64,000 bases of DNA from Hirsutella rhossiliensis. Taxonomy: Eukaryota; Ascomycota; Sordariomycetes; Hypocreales; Ophiocordycipitaceae. The DNA lies in contig NW_025408673.1 in the NCBI RefSeq assembly GCF_020360975.1, positions 1,612,001 through 1,676,000 on the forward strand. Direction: 5' to 3'. This document shows positions 1-11,266 of this stretch, piece by piece (the first letter of the stretch is position 1; every line of letters begins with the position of its first letter). The translations under genes and the position numbers were made by a program. The notes beneath the pieces are model-generated. The model ran no database searches. It was not told where the DNA came from and saw only the letters and a list, made by a program, of their open reading frames with translations.

Positions 1-260
1 TGCTGATCCCCTTTCTGTTTCGTCTCAACCCCATCTATGTCCCGCGTGAACCAATGTCCCGTCAGCCGGGTCACACGCGCAACATCCAAGTAACGCAGCT
101 CGGGCGCTAACGTCGATGCCGCAGGTCCGGAGGAAGCAGATTGACCGGAGGTGGCAGGCGTTTCTGTGAGAGGATCCGTGTATGTACGAGGAACACGTGG
201 GGAATTAGATGGGAACTGGTCAGGGGCTGAATAGGGCTTTTCTTTCTTCGGCGCCCGCAT
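1..260 (-). CDS. 5' part of an unidentified gene, cut by the window edge
   Basis: An open frame runs leftward from an ATG at 260-258 to the edge without a stop (about 86 codons). The first 55 residues are rich in Ser, Pro and Thr and look disordered, possibly a mitochondrial or regulatory leader. They are followed by a more ordered stretch beginning LRYLDVARVTRLTGHWFTRD. Local composition and the shift from a low-complexity leader to a structured segment suggest a true coding exon. I do not recognise the family, and the rest of the gene lies outside the window. Confidence 0.5.
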   Translation of the reverse strand, partial: MRAPKKEKPYSAPDQFPSNSPRVPRTYTDPLTETPATSGQSASSGPAASTLAPELRYLDVARVTRLTGHWFTRDIDGVETKQKGDQ

Positions 261-760
261 GACTCATTCGTTGGTGCAGCGAAGTGTAATTGCGAGTGCG
301 AGTGTGCATGTTTATCCTTTTGACGAGGCCTCGGGCTATGGTGAGCAAGCACCCACGCCCCACGATTCATCTCCGCTCTGGAATCCCCCGTTTGAGAGCG
401 GCCCCTCTTCTCCCACCGAAGGAGCCGGTGTCCGTCTTGCCTTTTTCGGGCTGCGAGCGAGCAAAGTTGCCATATAGTCCAGTGTATTCGTAGTGTTCAA
501 TGTAAATGCGCATGATGTAAGTTTATATATCGCCGAATGAGCCTCGGCCACTCGCGACACAGTCGGCCTCCTGTCGAAGAATACGCCAAATCCCAGTCAC
601 CCGTGATGGAACTGGCAAGAAACCCAAGGGAAAGAGCGAGCATAATATCAAAAAACCAGACAGGACCCAATGACAGCGCCCAGGTATCCTCCCTCTCACA
701 CTTTGCATCTCAGTGAACAAAAGAATGCATTTGCCGCTTCTCGACGAGACATTGCCCTCT
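261..760. other. Intergenic, between the partial gene and the phosphoesterase 3' end
   Basis: No supported gene. It holds the upstream region of the leftward partial gene and the 3' flank of the phosphoesterase gene. Short open frames here have no recognisable domain. Confidence 0.5.
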
Positions 761-2661
761 TCAGCAATCACCCTTCCAGTTGCCCTCGATCCACTCGCCC
801 AGCTTGTGCGTCAGCGTCTCCTCCATATACACCTGCACGTCGCCGTCGCCAAAGTCGCCGCCGCTAAACTTGAGCGCCGGTACGATCCAGGGCTGGATGA
901 AGTCGACAAAGACAAGGTCCACCGTGTCGGGATCGCCGCTCTTGGGGAAGGCGATCTCGGACTGGATGCAGTTGGGCACGTGGTGGAACGTCAAGGGCTC
1001 GTGGACCGTGTCGTCGCCGTCGTCGCCAATGTCGTCCTTGGTTGTGTACCCGGCAATGAGGTCCGGGGCCGAGCCTTGACGGGACATTGGCCGGGGCTCC
1101 GGGACGCTGCGCAGCTCGAGACTCGGCTCGTCGACGGTGGCGGGAGACGGGGCAAACATTTGCTGCGGAATGGTCAGGAGCCGCGTGTCGGCGATGCCTC
1201 CTCCCAGCACCTTGTCGGCGCTGTTGAGGATGCCCAGAACCTTTTGCGCGACACTGTAGGGCACGTCGGGGACAAATTTGAACGAATTTGCAAAGGGGCT
1301 GACGGTGAAGGTGTTGTCTCGCGTAAAGGGGCCCTTGAAGATGTCGAAGCGGACACCGCCAGTGTTAAGGATGGCGAGCCGCGCCTTTTCCCGGCGCGTC
1401 ACGTTGACGATAACGTCGGGGAGGACCTCGTTCTGGAGCCAGGAGTAGATGCTCGCGTTGCTCGGGTACTCGGCGCGGTTCATCCAGAGGTCCCGGGGCG
1501 CGCAGCCGTGGCGGTCGTCGAGTCGCATTTGATTGCGGGCCTTGGCGATCATGTTGCTGACGTGCTTGCCTTGCTTGGTGGGAAAGGTGGACTTGTTGAG
1601 GCCCGTATGGTAGTACATGCCGAGGAGGTTATTGTCCATGTATTTCCGGCTAAAGGTGAGCGAGGCAGCGGCCGACGGGCCGTTTTCTTGGCTGGCCGAC
1701 TTTGGCTTGATGCCGTCAATCGACATCCAGCCAATGGTCTCGAGGTAGCGGCCGGAAGCCATGGCAAAGGATTGGGAATCGTAGCTGAGGGCGTCGCGGA
1801 CGTGGGCGTGGCCGCCAAAGAAAACAATGGGTATGTGCCAATTTTGCTTGCGCAGGGCGGTGAAGATGGCGCGAAACTCGGGCATGCGGAGGCCGACGTG
1901 GCCGATTACGAGGAAGAGGTCGGGCTTCTCGCGCATGGCGCGCTGGAACCAAAGCTCCTTGATGGTTTCCTCGACGGGCTGTACGATGGTGTTGTTGGCG
2001 TTGCCGGTAAAGTCGAAGAGGAAGCCAAAGGCAACGACGTTGAGGCCGAGGTTCTTGGTCTTGAATTTGCGGTAGCGCTGGGCGAGGGCCTCGGACTTGC
2101 CGGTGTCGGGGTCCGTGTAGTTGACGTTGGAGGCAATGTAGGCGTCCTTGAAGTGAGGGAGGGTCGTGTTATGCTCGCAGGCGGCCGAGTAGGCCTTGTA
2201 GAGCTCATGGTTGCCTATGGTGAGGACGTCGATGTTTTGCTGGGCAAAGATGTCGTACTGGAAACGGCCCTTTGGGACCGAGGCGTCGTAAAGGCCGTTG
2301 CCCTCGATGCGATCGCCCGTGTCGATGACGAGGAGGTCTGCGCCGGCGTTGTCGGCTCGCTTACGCATGTGGTGGGAGAAGGAGACGTAGTCACCCCAGT
2401 CGGCCGAGTACTGCGGTCTGACAGGCAGGCTCGTGAGGTTAGCACTCGAGAGGTTCTAGAGAGGGCATTGAGAGGCTCAGCTGACTCTTGAAGATGGCCG
2501 CCGAGCCATCCGTGGGTATCTGTCGTGTGCAGAAAATTAAGCTGGCCCCAAGATAGGTCTCGCATCGGGGCGGCGACGGGCTCGACAGCTCCGGGCTGGG
2601 AAGCGCGCACGACGCGGGCGAGGGCGAGGAGAGCGCCGAAGACGGCAGAGCTTGGAGCCAT
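761..2661 (-). CDS. Secreted calcineurin-like phosphoesterase / 5'-nucleotidase (yeast YHR202W type)
   Basis: Two exons: 2661-2486 and 2417-761, giving 610 residues. The 68-bp intron (2485-2418) has a GT donor, a TGCTAAC branch site and a CAG acceptor, and splicing restores the family motif [14 protein letters not shown]. The N-terminus is a signal peptide (about residues 1-20). Metal-binding motifs of the calcineurin-like fold follow in order: DTHGW (residues 48-52), DTGDR, GNHE, a GHV histidine and GGHAH. The C-terminal half carries the 5'-nucleotidase signature NTGGVRFD and a SPFANSF loop. By family, a metal-dependent phosphoesterase acting on nucleotides or other phosphate esters in the secretory pathway, vacuole or cell exterior; the exact substrate is not known. 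The gene looks intact. It starts at the first Met, directly ahead of the signal peptide. Confidence 0.9.
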
Positions 2662-3422
2662 GGCGGCGGCGCTGGACAGGGAGACGGGATGAAATCAGCG
2701 GCGGGACGCGTTTCGAGTCATGGAGCTGTCTGTTGTTGGATGGCAGGACAGGAGGTGGTGGCGTCGAAGCAGCTCCCGGGCAGAAGACTGGAATGGAGAG
2801 GGAGTGAAAGGGAGAGGGAAAGGTGAAGAAGTTGGGAGGTTGACGTGAGATGGTGCAGATGGAGCTCGGAGCTGCGTAATGAGTGGGTACCTGCGTCTCA
2901 AGTACCCACCCGCCCGCTCATCACCGAAACGGTACTGGGCGCGGGGTATCCCTGCAAGAGGTACCGGCATAGCACGTGCTGATCGGAGCAGAGCGCCCCG
3001 AGATGCTGCCTGCAAATGGCAAACGCCACTGTAAACGGCGCTACAGAAGGCTCAGTTTTAGCGCTCCAGGGTTGACTGCTGCCAGTAAACAGCTATCTAC
3101 GAAGGGGGGCTTCGTATATTAGAACTTTTAATAGGAGAGCCATGGCCGTGGAATCCGAGACCCAAGATTGGTGGCAGTGCCAAGTAGACTTGAAAAAGCG
3201 GAACAACCACTTAATTATTAGGTAACTTAGAGACTAGAGAGATAGATGCCATGACTGAAAGTACCCTCTCACTAATTAGACGATACTTGCTGATAACTAC
3301 AGCTCTCAGTGCGCGGCTTGCATGTACTGGCAGTTAGGACAACGCCAGCTGCCACAACCTTCGCAAGACCATGTCGTAGTAACAAGAAACGGACCCTGGC
3401 TGCAGTGACACTGGGTAAACTG
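2662..3422. other. Promoter region of the phosphoesterase and an empty intergenic stretch
   Basis: Contains the upstream region of the leftward phosphoesterase gene, including a GGTACC/GTACCC-rich stretch near 2885-2965. The rest up to 3422 shows no supported coding sequence and borders the 3' end of the zinc-finger pseudogene. Confidence 0.5.
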
Positions 3423-4925
3423 TTATTTCACAAAACTCCCCGTGAGCGGAGTGACACCTACACATAACCATACGTGACTTGATGATGAGCAAAAACCACC
3501 TTGGCTCGTGCCTCGCGGCGGAGTGCCCAGAGCATAGGGCCGTGCGTAATAAGCTGGTCCCGTGGTCGGCGTGTCGCTGCTCATCTTCGACTTGTCTTCC
3601 TTGCGCTCTATCGAGGGCAGGGCGAACAGGGAGAGCTCTCGCTGGTGACGGCCAACGTGCCACCAATACTGCTTGCTGGAGGTGAGCATCTCCTGGCACA
3701 TGGGACACTTATGGACTCCGGCTTCGAATCTGAGAGGCCGCTGGTTCAGACTTATCAAGGCCTTCCGTTGGTCGGGCGGCACCGCCGTATGACATTCCGT
3801 CATATGCTCCTCGCATTTTTGCGCAGAGGCAAAGGCAGTGTCGCACTTAAGCGGGCACCAGTATTCCTTCCAATGGTTTTCCAGCGTGTGCTTCATCCAC
3901 TCACGCCGTCTTGCGTACTCTCGATCCGGGCCCGCACAGTCGGCAGAGAGGCAGACGTATGGCCGCAGGCCACCGTAAACATGTTTCCTTGCACATGTCA
4001 GCCACGTCGCGGGCATTCAGACAACCACTACTTACACCCACGAAGCCGTCGTACTCGCCTCAATCGTCACGAAGCAGAGCGGACACTCAAAAGGGCCCTT
4101 GCATGCCTCTTCAGGCAAGTCAGGCACCCGGAGCTTCTCGGCACCGGCCACGGACCTGGCGCAAGAGGTCCGGGTGCTACTACCGTCCGAGTTGACGGCT
4201 TTCAACGAAGCGGCATGCTGCTTCACGAGACTACCGGGTATCGAAGACGTAATTGCTCTCTCAACCACGGCTCCCGTCCTCGTATCGGGGGCTGCTTTGG
4301 GCTCGAGATCGCCGGCAAGCTTGGCGCGATGGGCCTCCATGCAGTTGAAGTAATGCCGCCGCCGTGAGTTGGCCTTGCCCAGACGGTCCGCAAGGTCCCC
4401 GCTCAAGCGAGGGAATTTATCCTATACGTGTCGTACGTCAAACGGCTCATACATTGATGCGTCTATTATTCCGGAGGCAATAATTCGGTCATAAGGTGTC
4501 GGGTTCGTAATGGCGACACTGAGTCGGCCGAGGCAGTCGACGACTTCAGCAACGTCCGTTGCGATCTGTGCTAGTTCTGAATCCGAGTCTGGCTTACCCT
4601 CGAAGCCGCTGATCGATTCTTGGTCTTCCGGAAGCTGGTCCTAACTCCTAAGGCGTCTTCTCGCCGGACACGATGGCCACTGCATCCTCAAGGGATCCAG
4701 CAAGGTCCTGGAGAAGCTTCGATACCTGTTGCCGGATATGCGATGCCTCCCGGAGCCGGTCTTCCAAGGAGCCAGTCCCGGTCCGGCGCGCACCCACGTT
4801 GCCCGACCATAATTTGAACTGTGTGAGCTCATCTGCCAGCCTGGGCACCAGCGACAGTTGCGACGTGTCGTCGCCTGACACCGGAATAGACCCCAAAAGA
4901 CGATTGAAGGCACCGAGACAAGCGC
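3423..4925 (-). pseudogene. Decayed fungal C2H2-like zinc-finger protein
   Basis: Leftward remains of a large fungal family with an N-terminal helical domain, a disordered middle and C-terminal C2H2-type fingers. The N-terminal part (about 4920-4648) has the family pattern around RLADELTQFKLWSGNVGA and LREASHIRQQV. The middle reads through a helix ending RLGKANSRRRHYF. The C-terminal part has finger motifs such as FECPLCFVTIEA, LRPYVCLSADC, YWCPLKCDTAF and HKCPMCQEM. A 48-bp intron (4035-3988, GTAAGT...AAG) joins two of these blocks. Disablements: a TAG where the family has Trp near 4637-4640 with a nearby frame change, a second in-frame TAG near 4411, and no usable start codon, because a stop lies just upstream of the first family-like residues. 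Both stops fit C-to-T or G-to-A changes. In intact relatives the role is unknown, often in accessory or incompatibility-type gene sets. Confidence 0.65.
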
Positions 4926-4934
4926 CAACATCTC

Positions 4935-6008
4935 ATGACACTATTCCGAGACGTCTCCAGTAGCGCATACAGCGCCCTTCGCGCTAACATGCCCTGCACC
5001 TGTACCCGCGACGTCCACCTGAAGTTGGAGACGCAGTCAGTCGGCATTGCTTACGGCGACGACGTCGAGACCATTATACGTCGCTTCGAGTTTGGGATTG
5101 TGTTGACCGTTGACATCAATGCAGTTTCGTTTAAATCCTTACGAGGCTCTCTGCATGTCACAGTTTGTCCTTCCCAGATCGCGAAACATAGACCATCCAA
5201 GCGGGCGCTCGACGAGACGCCGTCGTCAGAACAAAGTTGCATGCCGAGCCTGGCCATAAAACCGGAATATCGCGTCGGCTGCTGCGGGAGCTTCTGCCAG
5301 AGAAAATTCAGAGCGCAGGCATGGGATTCGAGCTTCCCGCGCGCCATCATAGACCAGCAACAACACCCACCGAGGAGCTTTGACGTGTGTATGATGGCGA
5401 GTGTAGGCCTCGACGATGGGTCCTTTGTATCGCTCGGGCAGATCCTGGAGCAGCCCTCCCAGTATCCACGGTTGACTCTTCGAGATAAGCTGCAACTGTC
5501 AGTCATAATCTCGTCGAGCGTTCTTCAACTCCACCAGACACCCTGGCTTCCGGACATCGTTAGCAGCTGGGACATTTTCTTCTTCGTCGGGGACACGTAC
5601 CCTCCTTACAGCAGCGCCTTTGTCGTCAAAGAGTTCCTTGATTGCGGCCGCCGGGCACGGTGCGGCGACTCGTCCCGGCTCGGTCGCCAATGCAATGCCA
5701 CCCTGCTGTCTCTCGGGATCCTGCTCATCGAGCTCATGCTTGGGAAAACACTGAATTCGATGCACGAAGAAGACGAGGCCTTCTCAGCGGAGGCGCCAAG
5801 TCTGTTGCAGAATTTCGTGACGGCATAAAGATTGCTGTTTAAGGTGAGGCAAAGGAGCTGGAACTATGGCAGTGCGGTGCAGCGGTGTATCTATGGTGAC
5901 TTTTCGACGCAAACTCATGATTTGGCGGAGGAGGACTTTCGGCAAGAGGTTTATTCAAAGGTTGTCGCATTGTTGGAGACAGACCTCGAGAATGCACGAT
6001 TCCTTTGA
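4935..6008 (+). pseudogene. Truncated DUF7580-type fungal protein
   Basis: The open frame from 4935 contains the C-terminal half of a DUF7580-type protein. It has a Cys-rich segment near the start (ANMPCTCT), the helix LRDKLQLSVIISSSVLQLHQ followed by TPWLP, and LLSLGILLIELMLGKT near the end. In-frame TAA at 5826-5828 interrupts it; the same frame then continues to a TGA at 6008 with the family C-terminus, including GSAVQRCIYGDF and FRQEVYSKVV. The N-terminal 200 or so residues usual for the family (HeLo-like helical region) are missing, because the frame starts right where the opposite-strand zinc-finger pseudogene ends. Both a nonsense change and a 5' truncation argue for a dead copy. The family is fungus-specific and resembles degenerate kinases. 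Confidence 0.65.
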
Positions 6009-7176
6009 TTTCCTTTCTACGTGGCACCTGCAGTTCTCGGCAGGCCTTGAACAAAATACGCCAGAGCTGATATTTAGGACCTGTTATATAATGAGCTTTC
6101 TTTTACAACATGTGCTGGTATTCGCACTCGAGTTGTCACTCAAGAGCGAACGTCTCCATTATTACCTGCCATCTCTCGGTGCAGCAAAAGCTTCCCGCCC
6201 ATCAGTACATCAGCGCCGAGTATACCGAGCCCACCTTGGGCACCGCCGATGCCCGCCTCCACAAGGTCCCCAGCCTCCGGTGTGGTTGGTGATGGGCCTA
6301 AAATGAGAATCTCGCCGCCGCGGGAACACGCTGTCGGGAGTCTCGCTGAAGTCGGAATGTCAGTCTCGGACAATCTGGTTAGGCGAAGAATCAATTTGTC
6401 TGGGAAGCCGTCATTATTTACGTTCTTCCAGTCGATGCCGGGAGGCATCGTCAACAAGCCGCCATGTGGGGATGAGTCTCTCAGAGTGACTAACCGATCG
6501 AGGCGAGGAATCGGTGCGCGAGTACAAAGGAGGCCGCTTGTTTGGACATCGTGTTAGTGGTTTTTAGGCTATGAACCGGACTCGTAAATACAGGCATTAC
6601 CCTTGTCCGGCTATAATGTGGCTCGTCTCGTATAAGACTACGTTATGAGAAACTCTAGAGGGTAAAGTGCCTTTAGGGCTGTGCTAGCGTCTTTATCAAG
6701 TGCCGACACCATATAACTCCGATGCCCCGGACCAACAAAGCCGTTGCCCGGACACCGGCCCACAGGGCGTGCGGCTCCCCACCGGGCCGCGCCGCGCTAC
6801 CGGCCCCACTGCACCGGAGTCCCTCCGGCGCGCCGGACCCAGCCTTAGCACAGCATGTTGCCACGCCACTCCTCGTTACGGCGTTCTGTGATTCTCATTT
6901 CCTTCCTTCGGGTCACTGACAACTGACAGCCCAGGCTGTCAAGTCATGCGACCTTGGACCAATTAGCCCCGAGTCTCTGTCTCGTCCACCTCCAGTCTCC
7001 TATGCCGCCACTTCAGAGTCACATTTGATATGATTGGCCTTTCCTTCTTCCGAGGTTGGAAAGGACTCCACGAATAGCAAGGGTGCAGACGAATGCTAGA
7101 TAGGATGGCTTATGCAGCTTCGGTCGTACAAGTCGCACCTACGTTGCATATGTTCTCAGGCGAGCACCCGACGTCG
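6009..7176. other. No identifiable gene; flank of the Copia insertion
   Basis: A leftward open frame of 105 codons (6457-6140) includes NVNNDGFPDKL and a Gly-rich stretch, but I cannot assign it to a family and it may be chance or a relic. The GC-rich part at 6720-6860 also holds no recognisable protein. The last bases, CGTAC at 7177-7181, are the left copy of the Copia target-site duplication. Confidence 0.4.
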
Positions 7177-7181
7177 CGTAC

Positions 7182-7696
7182 TCTCGCGAAGAAGAGAGCA
7201 TAAGTGGGCATAAAAGTGGATAAAGGGACTTTTCGTAGGTAGATTCTCAGATGATCTGATAGTCGGTGATGTGCATGTGTTTTTTTTTTCTGTCCAGTTG
7301 CCCTGTATCCGTCTAGCCCTCCTTTATATCCTCTGTGCCTTCCCTATGTTCATATCCCGTGTTCAGGTATAATATACATTCTATCAGGAAGAGGGCACTC
7401 CTTGCCTCTCACTGAAGGCCGCGTAAGCCATCTACGTCAGCACATTCAGCTCGATCTCCCCGATCAATAGCTTTCCAAGCTATTAGGTCGATAGTTCAAT
7501 CTCTTGAGGTCCCCGAGCCAGTAAAAGATATACCGGACTCCTTGGAGGATCCCGATCGAATAGGAGATCCTCCGGACCCCTCAGTGGTCTAGGAAGAAGA
7601 AACAATAGTCTGCAGACTTCCCTTCTTACCTGGTTTCAAGCTGTATTACCTAGAGAGACCTAGGGACCTCAACTCGTTCGGACCTTCTTCTCGACA
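7182..7696 (-). repeat. Copia 3' LTR
   Basis: This 515-bp repeat matches the copy at 14069-14584. By eye the two differ only in run lengths: T10/T9, C2/C4, T3/T4, C2/C3, C4/C3 and A4/A3. I see no substitution. The element-sense start (TGTCGAG) is at 7696. Confidence 0.92.
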
Positions 7697-7706
7697 CACC
7701 CCCTTA
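7697..7706 (-). other. Copia polypurine tract
   Basis: The minus strand reads TAAGGGGGTG immediately before the 3' LTR, the expected position and composition for the plus-strand DNA primer. Confidence 0.75.
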
Positions 7707-7806
7707 GCTATGAGCCGTCCCAACGGGTCAAAGCTACAGCCAAAGGGTTATAGGTCCTCAACGAGGTTACCGTGTAGTCGTGGCCAGGAGACCTCCCCTA
7801 ATATTC

Positions 7807-9567
7807 CTATGCGGTCAAGGGCCTCTCTCCTAACCGTCCTACTAGAATCCGGTCTCGTAGGTCTTCCATCCGGGTCTCAAGCCGAAGCCTGGTTTTTAAG
7901 TCAACTATTCCAATAATCTCTTGGAATTTCTGTAGTTTCTGACGAGGGAGTGCCTTGGTTAGGCCGTCTGCTTTCATCTGTGCCGTTGGAACCCAACGGA
8001 CTTGAATTCTTCCTTCTTGAGTCTCTTGGCGTAACCAATGCTGATGGATATCAACATGTCGTAGTCTCGTTGATAGCTTCGCGTTCGTTTCTGCAAGCAG
8101 TCTTATCGTCTGACTATTATCACATTCTAGCTGCAAAGGGTCCGGAATTTGAAGGTATAGGGCCCTAAGCATCCGGCTAAGAAAAATAGCTTCTTTTGCT
8201 GCCTCTGAAATAGCCAGCAATTCGGCTTCGGTGCTAGAAGTAGTGACTGTTGCTTGTTTCGAAGCTCTCCACGCAATAGGTCCACCGAATAGGTCATAAT
8301 ATAACCCTGTGAGCTCTTTCTGTCAAGAGAATTATCGGCAAAGGAAGAATCACTAGAGCAAATAAAGATATCGGCTCTCTTGTCGGTTGATCCTCCTAGG
8401 CGAATTCCAAAGGAACGGGTATTATAGAGGTAAAGAATAACCCGGTCTGCTGCCTTCTGGTGTGATTCGTTGGGGTTCTGGTTATGTCTAGCTAGCCGAG
8501 AGACCGCAAAGGCGATATCTGGTCTCGTCGAAATAGCTGCAAAGAGGATAGATCCTACCTTCTGTAGGTACCTATGAATTTCCTGTTCGCTTGCTCGGCT
8601 AGTAGAAGGGAGTAGCTCTTCTGTTGTCATTGGTGTGTCTGGAAGCTTTGAGGAAAGTCGGTCCGGTCCTAATAGCTTGTGGGCTATTTTCTCGATATAG
8701 GCATCTTGCGTCAGCCAAATCGTCTTCTTAGTCCGGTCCCGAAGGATGTGTATGCCTAGGAACCAGCGGGCTCCCAAGCAATGTCATTTTATATCGTTCT
8801 TGCAGTCCTCGCATAGCCTCCATAGCTATTCCTTGGTCTTCTTTCTTATAGGCCCAGACAATATCGTCAACGTAGAAGAAGACAATGACTGCCCCTTCTT
8901 CATCACACAAGGTTCTTGTGGGACCTTTTCGAATCCTAATTCCTCTAGGGATCGGGTAAGGTGCTGTTGCCAAAGCAAAGGGATCGTCGTAGACCGTATA
9001 GGGCTTTCCGGAGCAAAAGAATTCTGCCTGGTTTGCTAAACCCGGAGGCATCCTCATAAAGACTACCTCCTCCTCGAGTGGACAGTTAACGAAGGCGTTT
9101 ACTGCATCCATTTGATCAAGTTCGAGGTCGAATTCTGCTGCAATAGCCATGAGTGCCCGGAAAGACATCCCTGCTAGGGTCGTTGCTCGAGTCGGTAGAT
9201 CCCCCCTTTCCTGCTGGTTGCCGCAGACCACAAGGCGGGCTTTGCACTTTAGAAGGAACCCATGCTTATTCGTTTTATAGGTAAAGACCCATTTGCAGTA
9301 TAGAATTTGCTTGCCCGCAGCCTTCTTCCAAGGAACTTCGATAAAGGACCCCATCTCCTCGTGAGAGGCTAAGTGGTCCTTTTGAGCTTGAACAAATTCC
9401 TCTTTAAAAGGGTGCTTTTCTAGCTGCTTGGTGTTTTCTGGTGGGTCTGGTAGGTCCTTCTTGTGTACCTTGGTCCTTGGTTTTGGCTTGAATAGTCGTC
9501 CAGCAATAAAGGCTCCGTGTACCCCGTCCTCTATAGGAGTAGGATAAAAGTCATTAAATCGGTCCAA
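7807..9567 (-). pseudogene. Copia reverse transcriptase and RNase H
   Basis: Reverse-transcriptase motifs appear in order: CKARLVVCGNQQ, LELDQMDAVNAFVNC (first catalytic Asp) and VIVFFYVDDIVWAY (the YVDD active site). A frame change near 8730-8780 leads to the thumb and the Copia RNase H domain with DSSFADNSLDRKSSQGYI and LLAISEAAKEAIFL. It ends with the usual KADGLTKALP tail. The enzyme copies the element RNA into DNA. Two frame changes split it, one of them inside RNase H near 8220-8290. Confidence 0.85.
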
Positions 9568-9593
9568 AGTCGGCAGTGGTTTGAGTTCCGGAT

Positions 9594-10518
9594 CTACCCT
9601 ATCATCTGATCAGACGATTCCTTGGTAGACGATGTAGAAAGAGGTCTGTTTGACTCGTCGATTGATAAAAAGGAAGCTTTCCAGGAGTTGTCAAACCGCC
9701 CCACCCCCTTAGGGGTAGCAACCGGAAGAGAGACCAAGAATCCTGCCTCAGGATCTTCTTCTGTCAGTGGAGGTGTTATAAGAGAAGCTTCTTCAAGCTC
9801 CCTAGCCCTCTTATAGTCTTCTTCGTTATCGGTAAGGTCGGTCTGTTCCTCTTCTTCTTCCTCCGAGTCTTCGTCGAACACGCTCTCAAGCTCCGATTCT
9901 TCGTCAAGGATTTCCTGGTTGATTTTCTGGTCCTCCGGTATCTCAACGCGTTGAATTAGGTCATTGATGCTAGGAAGCAGCGTCGGCTGCTCGAATTTCC
10001 CATCAAAATAGGTAAATTCATCGAAAATAACATCCCTTGTCGAAATGACCTTTCTTCGTTGTGGAATCCAGATTCGGAAGATATTCGTTGAATTATATCC
10101 AACCAGGTATCCTATATGTGACCGTGGATCAAGCTTCTGCCTCTTTTTCTTGCCTAGCTGTGCGTTAGAAGTCATGGCATAGGCTCTGCAGCCGTACGCC
10201 TTGAGCTGGGCATGCTGTTGAGGTTGATCCTTCTTCGTAAAGAGCTCAAGAGGTGTTTTCCAGTCTTCCGACGAATTCGAAATCGAGTTCGTAGTCCTAG
10301 GGGCTCGAGGTTCGATTCCGTAGATAGCAGGATGCTTCCACGGTCTCTTTCCATAGGTCGTGAGGAAGGCCTGCTGCAATCCTCATCTTGCGAGCCCTTT
10401 CAATAACAATTCCACCGGACCGCTCTGCCCCTCCGTTCTGGGCTTGTGTATTCGAGGCTGATTTTTCTGCTGAAATTCCTCTCTTTCGTAGCCACTTCTT
10501 AATCTTATTAGTGAATAG
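9594..10518 (-). pseudogene. Copia integrase, second half, and acidic linker
   Basis: The frame resumes with TNKIKKWLRKRGISAEKS and then NTQAQNGGAERSGGIVIERA, the conserved integrase segment holding the catalytic Glu. Removing the inserted element with one 5-bp duplication rejoins it in frame with the upstream half. It continues through the integrase C-terminal region (GYLVGYNSTNIFRIW) into an acidic linker ending near TDLTDNEEDY before the reverse transcriptase. Confidence 0.8.
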
Positions 10519-10739
10519 TGTCACGACCCTGGGCGCCAGCGTAGAGCCGCCAGCGCAGCACCTCACCAGTGTCACGTGCCCAAGCAGCATCACGTGCCCA
10601 CGCGCGACCTCGTGTCTATATAAGGCCCGCTCGGTCGTGTAGTCTAGTCTTCCTTTCTTGCTCCTTAGCTTTGAGTCTTCGTTCATAGTGCCAATACATC
10701 TTTATAGCCGTCAAGGCTCGTATGTGCCTGGCCGTAACA
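10519..10739 (+). repeat. Left LTR of the nested element
   Basis: 221 bp, starting TGTCACGACCC and ending GGCCGTAACA. It has a TATA-like TCTATATAAGG about 110 bp from its start, a probable promoter. It is identical to 11612-11833 except for GG versus GGG after the TATA box. Confidence 0.95.
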
Positions 10740-10749
10740 CTACTCAAAG

Positions 10750-11266
10750 CTCAATCTTCGCGTGCCCCGCGAAACAAATATAGGCAACCTTCGCGTGCCC
10801 CGCGATAAACAAATAGGCACCCACAACCTGGTCCTTCGCGCTGGACTGAAAACTCGTGCACTCCGACCGACCGTTGACCCGTTGCACTAAGGACTGTGCC
10901 CCGACTCAACACCGACCGACCCTCCTGTGTGTGATCAGGAGCCCGACCGATTCGCTTCGTTAAGGACTGCGTTGCGAATCACTTCCGACCCCTCTGTATG
11001 TGATCAGAGGGTTGACTGTCCGTGAGGACACTCGACCAAGCCCTCCGAAGGTACTGGAGGCACCTGTCGACTCGTCGTGTGCAGCTCGGCTCGGCCTTGA
11101 CCCGCGCACGCACTAAGGACTGTGCAGCGCATCGACCCGTTCCTCTTCCTAAAGACTGGAAAGGAACAACCTCCGCCTGTCGACTTGACCTCCTGTGTGT
11201 GATCAGGAGGTTTGGCCCACCGATTCGCTTCGTGGGATTCGACCCCGACTCGCCCTTGACTAGGTG
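10750..11266 (+). other. Hairpin array in the leader of the nested element
   Basis: At least a dozen short inverted repeats lie one after another between the left LTR and the Gag-like ATG. Examples: TTCGCG-TGCCC-CGCGAA (twice, the second imperfect), GCAC-TAAGGACT-GTGC (twice), CTCCTG-TGTGTGAT-CAGGAG (twice), CCTCTG-TATGTGAT-CAGAGG, CCTCC-GAAGGTACT-GGAGG and TTCC-TAAAGACT-GGAA. Stems vary while two 8-nt loop types recur, so the paired bases appear to be under selection. A packaging, dimerisation or translation role in the element RNA is an inference. Confidence 0.65.

Noticed and set aside
713..2491. 592-codon frame on the plus strand
   Set aside because: It is the antisense of the phosphoesterase gene; its product is low-complexity Val/Gly/Asp-rich without a domain, explained by codon bias of the true gene.
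10308..10322. GAGGTTCGATTCCG resembling a tRNA T loop
   Set aside because: It lies within the Copia integrase coding sequence and has no cloverleaf.
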